From the NCBI GenBank assembly GCA_963843085.1, contig CAWJJG010000010.1:62001-126000 (forward strand): 64,000 bases of DNA. The letters are read 5' to 3'. Below are positions 56,786 through 64,000 of the stretch, piece after piece. The position numbers and the translations under genes were made by a program. The notes under the pieces are model-generated. The model did no database searches, was not told the origin of the DNA, and saw only the letters and a list, made by a program, of their open reading frames with translations. This DNA comes from DASUPK01 sp963843085 (lineage in GTDB: Bacteria; Actinomycetota; Thermoleophilia; Solirubrobacterales; 70-9). Numbering within the stretch: the stretch's first letter is position 1; every line of letters begins with the position of its first letter.

Positions 56786-56896
56786 CTTGCATCCGTCCTT
56801 GGTTTCCCCGTCAATGACCGGACCGCCGGCCGAAACTCATCGCTCGCGGCCGTATCCGCACTCTACGAAAAGCCCGTAGTCCCTACCTTCCCGGCG

Positions 56897-57658
56897 ATGG
56901 GAGAAGCCGATCAGACCTACCTTCAGGCCGACCAGCCCGAGGGAGTTCCGCCGCTCGCGCTGACCGGGGAGCGCACCCTTCCCGACGTTCCCGAGGAGAA
57001 CTACTGGTACCGCCGCCACGTCGCCGTCTATGAGTGGATCGCGGAGCGGTGCGCGGGACTGCGCGTCGTGGACCTCGCGTGTGGCGAGGGCTACGGCTCC
57101 GACATCCTGGCCCGGAGCGCCGCCGAGGTGACCGGCATCGACGCCAATCCCGACGCCTTCGAGCACGCAAGCGCCCGCTACCGCCGGCCCAACCTGAGCT
57201 TCCAGCGCGGCCTGGTCGAGGACTTCGAACAGGAGGTGGACGCCGTCGTCTTCCTCCAGACGATCGAGCACATCCACGAGCCGGAGAGGCTGGTCGAGAC
57301 GATCTCGCGGATCGCGCCGGTCGCCTACATCTCGACGCCGAACCGCCTCACCCTCGCCCCGCCGGGCGCCGAGAAGTCGGACAACCCCTGGCACCTCCGG
57401 GAGTACGACGCCGGCCAGTACCGCGAGCTGCTCGAGCCCCATTTCGCGAGCGTCGAGCTGCTCGGCCTGTGTCACGCCCGCAAGCTGCGCGTGCACGAGC
57501 TGGCGATCAAGGCGGGCTGGGACCAGATCCATCCCGCCCTCCACCTGACCAAGCCGTTCTACGACCGCTTCATCCCGGCGATCAGCGCCGGCGACTTCCG
57601 GCTGCGGGCCAGCGACCTCGACAAGGCCCTGGACTTCTTGGCGGTCTGCAGGAGGTGA
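56897..57658 (+). CDS. Class I SAM-dependent methyltransferase
   Basis: 253 residues, ATG 56897. It shows an unusual N-terminal G-E-R-T-L-P-D-V-P-E-E-N-Y-W-Y-R-R-H, the SAM motif V-V-D-L-A-C-G-E-G-Y-G-S-D, T-G-I-D-A-N-P and V-V-F-L-Q-T-I-E-H-I-H-E-P-E. The acceptor is unknown; the position before GH57 and GT4 genes would fit sugar or methylated glucan work, which is inference. The longer open frame upstream is antisense to the ABC ATPase gene. Confidence 0.88.
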   Translation: MGEADQTYLQADQPEGVPPLALTGERTLPDVPEENYWYRRHVAVYEWIAERCAGLRVVDLACGEGYGSDILARSAAEVTGIDANPDAFEHASARYRRPNLSFQRGLVEDFEQEVDAVVFLQTIEHIHEPERLVETISRIAPVAYISTPNRLTLAPPGAEKSDNPWHLREYDAGQYRELLEPHFASVELLGLCHARKLRVHELAIKAGWDQIHPALHLTKPFYDRFIPAISAGDFRLRASDLDKALDFLAVCRR

Positions 57659-57728
57659 CGCTCAGGGTTGCCAGGGCGCTCGCGCCCTCGCCCGGCACCC
57701 CCGGACGCGAAGAGGAAAAGGTGGCCGG

Positions 57729-59135
57729 ATGATGGTGGGAGACCTCGCGATCGTCCTCCACTCGCACATGCCCTACGTCGAGGGCTTCGGGACCTATCCA
57801 TTCGGCGAGGAATGGCTCTTCGAGGCGTTCGCGCGCTCGCATCTGCCGGTGCTCGAGGCTGCCGAGCGACTCACCATGACGATCACCCCGGTGCTCGCCG
57901 ACCAACTCGAGGCCGACGGGGTGGGGGAGAGGACGCTCGCGTTCCTGGCCGAGCACCGGGTGGAGGCCGCCACCCGGGACGCGGCCGAGAGCGAGGCGGA
58001 CCTTCAGCCCGCGGCCGAGGCCAACATCCGCCTGTACGCGCGCGCGATCGAACGGCTCGAGGGCCTGGAGGGGCACCCCCTGGCGGCTTTCCAGGAGGCG
58101 GCGGACTCCGGTCGGGTTGTGCTGATCCCATCCGCGGCGACCCACGCCGTCCTGCCCAAGCTCGCGACGCAGGCGGGGCGCCGTCTCCAGGTGGATGCCG
58201 GACTGCGCTCTCACGAGCGCCGGTTCGGGGCGGCCGCTGAGGGCTTCTGGCTGCCAGAGTGCGCCTACGTGCCGGGGTTGGAGGCGATCCTCGCCGAACG
58301 TGCCCTCTCCTACACCTGCCTTGACCAGAGCGCGCGAGAGGACGGCACCTCCGCGTTGACGCCGGTGCGGCTGCCGGGTGGCCCGGTTGGCTTCACGATC
58401 GACTGGCCGACCGTCGAGCTTGTCTGGTCCGAGCGCGGCTATCCCTCGGACCCCACCTATCTCGAGTACCACCGCCTCTCGCCGAACGGAATGCGTCTCT
58501 GGTCGATCTCGGGAGAGCCATACGACCCGGCCGCCGCCGCGGGTCGCGCCAGCGAACACGCGTCAACATTCCTGGGTGCGGTGCGCGACCGCCTCGAGCG
58601 GCACCGGGCCGATGGCGGGACGCGCGGACTGTGCGTATTCGCGATCGACACCGAGCTGCTCGGCCATTGGTGGGCCGAGGGTCCCATCTGGCTTCGCCAG
58701 GTCCTGCGGAGGGCTGAGGCGGAGGGGATCCGCCTGTTGACGCTGCCCGAGGCGCTCCGTGAGCACGACCCCGAGGAGCGGGCGATCGGCGAGTCGAGCT
58801 GGGGGGAGGGAAAGAGCCTCGAGACGTGGGACTCCCCGGCGGTATCCGACCTGGTCTGGGCCACGCGGCGGTCCGAGCTCCGGCTTCTGAGGGCGCTCGG
58901 CATGGGCGGCCTGGAGCCCGAGGCCGCGTGCCGGGCGGCCCGCGAGCTTCTGGCGCTCCAGTCGAGCGACTGGGCCTTCATGGATCACCGCGGGCAGGCC
59001 GGCGACTACCCGTACACGCGGGCGACGGCCCACGCCCAGGCCCTGCTGGAGGCCATAGACTCCGGCGGGGGAGTCGACGCACGCGTTCGCAATCTCGCCC
59101 CCGATTTGAGCCTGGCGCCGCTGCTCGAGCCCTGA
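57729..59135 (+). CDS. GH57 1,4-alpha-glucan branching enzyme-like protein
   Basis: 468 residues. The N-terminus G-D-L-A-I-V-L-H-S-H-M-P-Y-V is the GH57 motif 1. The catalytic nucleophile is E177 in W-L-P-E-C-A-Y, and the acid/base is probably D307 in A-I-D-T-E-L-L-G-H-W-W. The C-terminal DUF1957 helical part is present with W-A-F-M and Y-T-R-A. ATG 57729 or 57732 both fit. It branches alpha-1,4 glucans by transferring chains to O6. The next gene 13 bases downstream encodes a glucan synthase-like GT4. Confidence 0.9.
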   Translation: MMVGDLAIVLHSHMPYVEGFGTYPFGEEWLFEAFARSHLPVLEAAERLTMTITPVLADQLEADGVGERTLAFLAEHRVEAATRDAAESEADLQPAAEANIRLYARAIERLEGLEGHPLAAFQEAADSGRVVLIPSAATHAVLPKLATQAGRRLQVDAGLRSHERRFGAAAEGFWLPECAYVPGLEAILAERALSYTCLDQSAREDGTSALTPVRLPGGPVGFTIDWPTVELVWSERGYPSDPTYLEYHRLSPNGMRLWSISGEPYDPAAAAGRASEHASTFLGAVRDRLERHRADGGTRGLCVFAIDTELLGHWWAEGPIWLRQVLRRAEAEGIRLLTLPEALREHDPEERAIGESSWGEGKSLETWDSPAVSDLVWATRRSELRLLRALGMGGLEPEAACRAARELLALQSSDWAFMDHRGQAGDYPYTRATAHAQALLEAIDSGGGVDARVRNLAPDLSLAPLLEP

Positions 59136-59147
59136 GTCCGACTGACC

Positions 59148-60353
59148 ATGAACCGCGTCCTGATTCTCTCCTGGGAGTACCCACCGCTCATCGAGGGCGG
59201 CCTGGCACGCCACGTCCGCAAGCTCTCCGAGGCGCTGGTGGAGCGCGACACAGAGGTCCACGTGCTCACCCGCGGCGGGGAGGAGTCGCCGTCGGAGGAG
59301 GTGATGGCCGGCGTTCATGTCCACCGCGTCATGGAGCCGACCCGGCCCGCCGAGCTCAACGAGTTCGTCGCCTGGGTCGAGCGGATGAACTCGGACATGC
59401 TGGCCGCCGGCGTCGAGCTCGGCGACCGCATCGACTTCGACCTGGTGCATGGCCATGACTGGCTGGTCGCCAACGCCTGCGACCACCTTGCCCGCCGCTT
59501 CGATGCCCCTCTGGTCACCACCATCCACGCGACCGAGTACGGCCGCCATCAGGGCTGGGTGGAGAAGCACCCGCAGGCGTACATCCACGGCGTCGAGCGC
59601 TGGATCACCAACCGCTCCGACCACGTCATCGCCTGCTCGACCTTCATGCGCGAGCAGATCGTCGACGTCTTCGGCGTCCCCGAGGGCTCGATCGAGGTGA
59701 TCGCCAACGGGATCGATCCCGACGAGATCCAGCCGCACGACGACGACGGGCTGCGGCGGCTCCGCGCGGAGTTCGCCGAGCCCGACGAGTCGCTGGTCCT
59801 GCTGGTCGGCCGGCTCGTCTACGAGAAGGGCTTCCAGTTCGCCTTGGAGGCCCTCCCCGAGATCATCGAGCGGCTGCCGAAGACCCGCTTCGTGGTCGCG
59901 GGCTCGGGAACGCACGAGGAAGAGCTCCGGCGCCAGGCGGAGGAGCTCGGCCTGATGGAGCACGGCACCTTCGTCGGCTGGATCGGCGACGACGTCCTGC
60001 ACTCGCTCTATGCGATCGCGGATGTCTGCGTGGTCCCGTCGATCTATGAGCCCTTCGGCCTCGTCGCCCTCGAGGCGATGGCTTCGAGCTGTCCGTGCAT
60101 CGTGGCCGACACCGGCGGGCTTCGGGAGGTCGTGCCTCACGACGAGGTGGGGCTGCGCTTCCGTGCACGCGACCCGCAGTCCCTTGCGGAGATGACGATC
60201 CGGGTGCTGGACGACGCAAAGCTGTGCCGGCGGCTCACCGCCGAGGCGTTCGAGCATCTCAGCCGCTTCGACTGGGGCGACGTCGCCGAGCGGACCGCGG
60301 AGGTCTATGCGGAGGTGGTGGCCCGTGACGCGGCTGCCCGACGGCCGGCGTGA
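59148..60353 (+). CDS. GT4-family glycosyltransferase, glycogen/alpha-glucan synthase-like
   Basis: 401 residues in two Rossmann (GT-B) domains. The first has L-I-L-S-W-E-Y-P-P-L-I-E-G-G-L-A-R-H-V, the acceptor-side glycine loop of glucan synthases. The second has N-G-I-D-P-D-E-I, L-V-G-R-L-V-Y-E-K-G, and the sugar-nucleotide E-x7-E motif E-P-F-G-L-V-A-L-E-A-M-A. Coupling to a GH57 branching enzyme strongly suggests synthesis of a storage or capsular alpha-glucan. It overlaps the next small gene by 29 bases. Confidence 0.9.
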   Translation: MNRVLILSWEYPPLIEGGLARHVRKLSEALVERDTEVHVLTRGGEESPSEEVMAGVHVHRVMEPTRPAELNEFVAWVERMNSDMLAAGVELGDRIDFDLVHGHDWLVANACDHLARRFDAPLVTTIHATEYGRHQGWVEKHPQAYIHGVERWITNRSDHVIACSTFMREQIVDVFGVPEGSIEVIANGIDPDEIQPHDDDGLRRLRAEFAEPDESLVLLVGRLVYEKGFQFALEALPEIIERLPKTRFVVAGSGTHEEELRRQAEELGLMEHGTFVGWIGDDVLHSLYAIADVCVVPSIYEPFGLVALEAMASSCPCIVADTGGLREVVPHDEVGLRFRARDPQSLAEMTIRVLDDAKLCRRLTAEAFEHLSRFDWGDVAERTAEVYAEVVARDAAARRPA

Positions 60354-60573
60354 GGTCTACCCATCGCGGGAGAAGGCGCCCAAGCACAGGGCGCCCGATT
60401 TCGGCCCCGGCCTCAACGTCAGCGTGCCGATCTCGTTCGGCCTGCCGCTGGTCGTCGTCGGCATCGCGCTGATCGCCGCGGCGGTGACCACCGGCAACAT
60501 CATCTTCTGGATCACCGGAGCAATCGCCGGGGCGGCCGGGGTGCTCCTCTTCGCCTCCGGGAAGAGGCTCTAG
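60325..60573 (+). CDS. Small two-helix membrane protein
   Basis: 82 residues from GTG 60325, which has GGAGG nine bases upstream inside the preceding gene. The first 35 residues are basic and polar; two hydrophobic helices follow (about 38-58 and 61-78). It lies fully coupled to the glucan synthase gene by a 29-base overlap. The family is not recognised. It converges with a seven-base gap on the Lys-tailed protein gene. Confidence 0.7.
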   Translation: MTRLPDGRREVYPSREKAPKHRAPDFGPGLNVSVPISFGLPLVVVGIALIAAAVTTGNIIFWITGAIAGAAGVLLFASGKRL

Positions 60574-60580
60574 CCGAGCC

Positions 60581-62065
60581 CTACTTTCGGTGCTTCTTGT
60601 GCTTCTTGTGCTTCTTCTTCTTGCAGGAGCGCTTCTTGTGCTTCTTCTTGGACTCGGCGGCGCGGTGATGGCGATGCTTCTTCTTTTTCTTGGCCTTCTT
60701 GCACTTGGCGCGGGCGCCGTTGTTGTTCCCGGCGCCGCAACCGAGCACGGTGGCCGCCGAGCCGACTGAGCTGGTGGCGCCGTTGTAGCCCGTGAAGTCC
60801 GCGTGGAACATCGGCGCGGGCGGGGCGCACAGATCGCGGTTCGCGGTCAGCAGCCCCGGACTCGGCGTGAAGGTGAGCCGGAAGTCCGAGATCGGGATGT
60901 CGGGCAGTCCGTCGAACGTCACGACCTCGCTCAGCGTCAGGTTCCCTGTGAGGAGGAGGTGGAGCTGGCCGTTCAGGTCCAGGCCGATGTCCGGGATCGG
61001 GCTGCCGTTGGAAACCAGCACGACGTTCCCTGACAGCGGGAGGTGGAGCAGGGGTGAGGCGGCGATCGCCGATCCAACCACCGAATTCGCCGGGCACGAG
61101 CCGGTCTGGAAGTCGGCCGGCAGACAGGTGCTGCCGAGGAGGTTCGCGTCGGCGACGAGATCATTGGAGGGGACCGCGACCTGTGCCTTCACCAGACCGG
61201 CCTCATCGAGGTCCTGCTGGATCGAGGTGACCACGGTCGTCGGCACGCGGGTGGCGCCGCCACCGGTCTGGCCCGGGCCGCCCACCTGGGCGCTGAACGA
61301 GGGCGAGAAGTCCTCGGCCCCGCAGTTCGTGGTGGTGAAGCTCGCCGTCCCGGTTGCCGTGCTGCCCGTGTAGGGCACGGCGGTGAAGTTCGTCGTGTTG
61401 TCGCCGCATGAGGTCGGGTTTCGCATGAAGTGCTGGCCGGTTCCCGGAGCGGTCCCGAACAGGGTGATGTCCTGCGAGTTGATCGTCGTGGGGAGGCCCG
61501 AAGTCGTATTCGGGATGTCGTTGATCACCGTGTTCAGGCCGAAGTCGGGCCTGAGCTGGACCCCCGACTGCAGGGTGACCGGCGGCAGGATGTTCGGGAC
61601 GAGGGCGCAAACCTCCGCGGGAAGAAGAGCGCAGAGATCGCCCCTGATCGGTCGGAGCACGATCCCGAAGCGGGCCGGCTCACCGGGCTGCGGCGTCAGG
61701 TTGTAGAGGTCGCCCTGCACGTCGAGGGTGACCGGAAGTACGGCGACGGTCACCGTGGCGTTCGCCGTGACGGCGCCGACCTTGGTGTCGGCAGCGCAGG
61801 TGTCGGCATTGAGCTGAGCGACCGTGCACAGGGGAGCGGCGTTCGGGTTGCCGATCAATCCCGGAGGCAATCCCACCGTGAGGTCCTTCACCTGGCCGCC
61901 GCTGAAGTCCATGTGGATGTGGACGTCGCTGTGCGCACCCGCCTCAGTGTTGGTTGGGGCCGCGGACAGCCCGTTCAGCGACAACGCCTGGGCGGACGCC
62001 GGAATCACGACGACGAGCCCCACGATTGCGATGAAAGTCCCGATCAGACGGCGCGGAGTGCGCAT
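60581..62065 (-). CDS. Secreted protein with Lys/Cys C-terminal tail
   Basis: 494 residues from ATG 62065, chosen because AGGAGG is six bases upstream; the frame extends 13 residues further. A signal peptide (about 6-28, ending A-Q-A) is followed by about 420 residues of beta-rich repeats with regularly placed cysteines. The C-terminal 44 residues are almost only Lys/His/Arg with three cysteines. A -10-like TATACT (62135-62140, minus strand) lies upstream. The tail differs from the other Lys/Cys blocks in being C-terminal. It may be an envelope-binding tail. No enzymatic motif is seen. Confidence 0.8.
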   Translation of the reverse strand: MRTPRRLIGTFIAIVGLVVVIPASAQALSLNGLSAAPTNTEAGAHSDVHIHMDFSGGQVKDLTVGLPPGLIGNPNAAPLCTVAQLNADTCAADTKVGAVTANATVTVAVLPVTLDVQGDLYNLTPQPGEPARFGIVLRPIRGDLCALLPAEVCALVPNILPPVTLQSGVQLRPDFGLNTVINDIPNTTSGLPTTINSQDITLFGTAPGTGQHFMRNPTSCGDNTTNFTAVPYTGSTATGTASFTTTNCGAEDFSPSFSAQVGGPGQTGGGATRVPTTVVTSIQQDLDEAGLVKAQVAVPSNDLVADANLLGSTCLPADFQTGSCPANSVVGSAIAASPLLHLPLSGNVVLVSNGSPIPDIGLDLNGQLHLLLTGNLTLSEVVTFDGLPDIPISDFRLTFTPSPGLLTANRDLCAPPAPMFHADFTGYNGATSSVGSAATVLGCGAGNNNGARAKCKKAKKKKKHRHHRAAESKKKHKKRSCKKKKHKKHKKHRK

Positions 62066-62152
62066 CCAGCTCCTCCTCTTTGTCCCCTGTGGCCTCATTG
62101 CCATACCCGCCGAGGCTCCATGCCCCGAAAAGCGAGTATACGTGGCTACCTC

Positions 62153-62782
62153 TTATTCGGGCGCCGGTTCGACGGGATCTGGCCACTTCAACGACTTCGG
62201 CGCCTCCCGCATCCGGATCACCTTCGCCGGGACGCCGCCCACCACTGCATTCGCGGGCACGTCGCGGGTGACGACGGAGTTCGTGCCGACGATCGAGTTG
62301 TCGCCGACCCTCACCCCGCGCAGAAAGCACGCTCCGTAGCCCACCCAGACGTTCGAGCCGACGACGCACTCACGCATGTAGATGCCCTGCTGGCGAATCG
62401 GGCGGTCGACCTCGACCACGCCATGGTCGAAGTCGATGAACATCGCCCGGTCCGCGATCACGCACTGCTCGCCGATCCGCACTCGCCGGTACGACGAGAT
62501 CGTGCATTCCTGCCCGAACACGGTCTTGGCGCCGATCTCGACGACCCCCTCGTGGCTGCGGATCTTCGTACCGTCTCCGATCCAGGTGAAGCGCCCGAAG
62601 CGGATCTCGGCGCCCTTGGCGATCTGGAGCTGCAGCCCCTTGCCGAAGAAGACCGGGCCGTCGGTCTGCCAGCGCCACCCGGCAGGGGTCAGGAAGCGGC
62701 GCCATAGGTAGCGCCAGAGCAGGCGGGCGTACAGCCGGTTGAGCATGCCGTTGCGGCGGAGGAAGCTGAGCAGGCGGAACAC
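62153..62782 (-). CDS. Left-handed beta-helix O-acetyltransferase
   Basis: 209 residues from GTG 62782 (197 from ATG 62746). The hexapeptide-repeat region runs from about residue 55 to 185 (V-E-I-G-A-K-T-V-F-G, V-V-G-S-N-V-W-V-G-Y-G-A-C-F-L, V-G-D-N-S-I-V-G-T-N-S-V-V-T). It ends with the D-V-P-A-N-A-V-V-G-G-V-P-A-K-V motif typical of CatB/LacA-type xenobiotic or sugar O-acetyltransferases. The N-terminal 30 residues are basic and amphipathic. It is divergent from meaB with 120 bases between. Confidence 0.87.
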   Translation of the reverse strand: MFRLLSFLRRNGMLNRLYARLLWRYLWRRFLTPAGWRWQTDGPVFFGKGLQLQIAKGAEIRFGRFTWIGDGTKIRSHEGVVEIGAKTVFGQECTISSYRRVRIGEQCVIADRAMFIDFDHGVVEVDRPIRQQGIYMRECVVGSNVWVGYGACFLRGVRVGDNSIVGTNSVVTRDVPANAVVGGVPAKVIRMREAPKSLKWPDPVEPAPE

Positions 62783-62902
62783 GGGCCGCAGTCTAGGTTC
62801 GGGGCGGCCGTCGGGGGGCGCGTCGCAGCAACACTGAAACCGTTTTGATGTTGCCGCGCCACGCCCCCCGACGACCACCCGCGTGCCTAGACTCAGCCGC
62901 TC

Positions 62903-63856
62903 GTGACCCAAGAGACTGAACAGAGCCTCGCCGAGCGGCTCGTTGCCGGTGACAAGCGGGCGCTGGCTCGCGCGATCACGTTGATCGAGAACGACGATCC
63001 CGCCGGGTGGGAGCTCGTTCGCGAGGTCTTTCCGCGGACCGGTAGGGCTCGGATCGTTGGGTTGACCGGGCCGCCAGGTGTTGGCAAGAGCACCCTGATC
63101 GGGGCATTGACTGCCGAGATGCGGAAGGCCGATCGCCAGGTCGCCGTCCTCTCTATCGATCCGTCCAGCCCGTTCACGCGCGGCGCCCTGCTGGGCGATC
63201 GCATCCGCCTCTCCGATCACTTCCTCGACGCGGGGGTCTTCATCCGGTCCATGGCCAGTCGCGGCGCCCTCGGCGGGCTCTCGGAGGCCACCCTGCAGGC
63301 GGCGCTGCTGATGGACGCCTCGGGCAAGGACGACGTCTTCATCGAGACCGTCGGCGTCGGGCAGGCCGAGATAGACATCGTCGACCACGGCGACACGATC
63401 ATCCTGGTCCTGATGCCGGGCTCCGGCGACTCGATCCAGGCGCTGAAGGCCGGGGTGATGGAGATCCCGGACATCATCGTCGTCAACAAGTCAGAGCATC
63501 CGATGACCGACACGATGATCCGGGAGATCCGGGGCGTGCTGTCGCTGGGCCCCGCGACCTCCTGGCGCGTCCCGATCGTCAAGACCGAGGCCTCGAAGGG
63601 CGAGGGCGTCGCGGAGCTTGCCGAGAAGATCTCCGAGCACCGCGCACACATCGAGGCGGAGGGCACCCTGGAGGAGCGCCGGGCGCGAAACCTCCGCAAC
63701 GAGGTGCTGGAGCTGGCAGCATCCCGGATGCGGCGCCGGCTGGAGGCGACTCTCGCTGACGATTCGTCCGTCCGCGAGCTCCTCGACCGCGTCGTCAAAC
63801 GGGAGATCGATCCAGCCAGTGCGGCCAAGGACCTACTGGAGCGTGAGGATGACTGA
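62903..63856 (+). CDS. meaB: Methylmalonyl-CoA mutase-associated GTPase MeaB
   Basis: 317-residue SIMIBI GTPase that protects and reloads adenosylcobalamin-dependent methylmalonyl-CoA mutase. P-loop G-P-P-G-V-G-K-S-T (56-64), switch motifs S-I-D-P-S-S-P-F-T-x-G-A-L-L-G-D-R-I-R and E-T-V-G-V-G-Q-x-E, and base motif V-V-N-K-S-E are all intact. Start GTG 62903. The mutase genes are not in view. The stop overlaps the next gene by eight bases. Confidence 0.95.
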   Translation: MTQETEQSLAERLVAGDKRALARAITLIENDDPAGWELVREVFPRTGRARIVGLTGPPGVGKSTLIGALTAEMRKADRQVAVLSIDPSSPFTRGALLGDRIRLSDHFLDAGVFIRSMASRGALGGLSEATLQAALLMDASGKDDVFIETVGVGQAEIDIVDHGDTIILVLMPGSGDSIQALKAGVMEIPDIIVVNKSEHPMTDTMIREIRGVLSLGPATSWRVPIVKTEASKGEGVAELAEKISEHRAHIEAEGTLEERRARNLRNEVLELAASRMRRRLEATLADDSSVRELLDRVVKREIDPASAAKDLLEREDD

Positions 63857-64000
63857 AACCCAGAAGCGCGATCCCGACAAGGCGCCGCTGCCGACTCTCG
63901 AGGAGGCGCGGGCCTGGGAGGGTGTGCAGATCGACGGCCTCGGCAACAAGACGCTGGGGCGAATCGCCGGCATCCACGTGGACGCTCAGGACGGCGAGCC
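63849..64000 (+). CDS. PRC-barrel-like protein, cut by window end
   Basis: First 50 codons only. ATG 63849 overlaps meaB by eight bases. After a polar N-terminus it reads W-E-G-V-Q-I-D-G-L-G-N-K-T-L-G-R-I-A-G-I-H-V-D, the pattern of a PRC-barrel domain (G-x-x-I/V-G-x-V-x-G-x-x-V-D). The rest lies beyond the window. Confidence 0.6.
   Translation, partial: MTETQKRDPDKAPLPTLEEARAWEGVQIDGLGNKTLGRIAGIHVDAQDGE

Noticed and set aside
58563..60257. 564-residue open frame on the minus strand
   Set aside because: Lies entirely under the GH57 and GT4 genes; low-quality residue composition.
60590..60700. Repeated CTTCTTGTG units resembling a direct-repeat array
   Set aside because: They encode the Lys/His tail of a secreted protein; periodicity comes from Lys codons.
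1..64000. tRNA, rRNA, insertion sequences, prophage or attachment sites
   Set aside because: I looked for T-loop/anticodon patterns, transposase or integrase motifs and flanking direct repeats and saw none that could be supported.

Overview
The window reads as chromosomal DNA of a high-GC, monoderm actinobacterium. I think a Thermoleophilia (Solirubrobacterales-like) lineage is most likely. The grounds are two F420-type LLM oxidoreductases, an ergothioneine pair (egtB-egtD), several secreted proteins with Lys/Cys-rich tracts, a type IV pilus set without a secretin, and an FtsZ with a long Pro/Glu-rich N-terminal extension. No rRNA, tRNA, CRISPR array, transposase or phage gene is visible. This is core or near-core chromosome, not an island.

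Layout. 1-6.2 kb: a secreted Ig-like protein, an LLM oxidoreductase, a SnoaL-like protein and the three-gene pyridine nucleotide transhydrogenase operon pntAA-pntAB-pntB. 6.2-13 kb: extracytoplasmic and membrane proteins, including two tandem paralogues with a shared C-terminal membrane domain. One is split by a frameshift; the other carries a seven-repeat FG-GAP propeller. 13-20 kb: egtB-egtD, a carotenoid oxygenase divergent from a PadR regulator, a second LLM oxidoreductase, glpX and a YihY-family protein. 20.9-22.6 kb: the housekeeping sigma factor gene with an elaborate leader. 22.7-39.3 kb: a nearly complete type IV pilus locus (pilT, a thioredoxin-like membrane protein, pilB, pilT2, pilC, two major pilins, three minor pilins, pilD, pilMNO and a PilP-like gene). 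39.3-47 kb: HxlR regulator, HEPN-like protein, two ArsA/Get3-like ATPases, and a divergent parA-ftsZ operon. 47-64 kb: gamma-glutamyltransferase, class III cyclase, DipZ-like thiol protein, methyltransferases, a DrrAB-like ABC exporter, a GH57-GT4 alpha-glucan pair, a Lys-tailed secreted protein, an acetyltransferase and meaB.

Regulation that stands out. The first pilin gene is preceded by a clear class I cyclic-di-GMP (GEMM-I) riboswitch. Sigma-28 (FliA/WhiG)-like promoters, TAAA-N15/16-GCCGAY, lie before both pilins and pilD; a fourth match lies in the sigA leader. A roughly 97-bp multi-hairpin repeat fills four of the five convergent intergenic gaps longer than 10 bp, and in each case abuts a stop codon.

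Sequence integrity. Five genes (near 6.3, 8.07, 13.04, 29.47 and 53.13 kb) each become continuous with one single-base correction. This suggests either indel errors in the assembly or several recent frameshifts. N-termini and split genes at these places should be read with that in mind.
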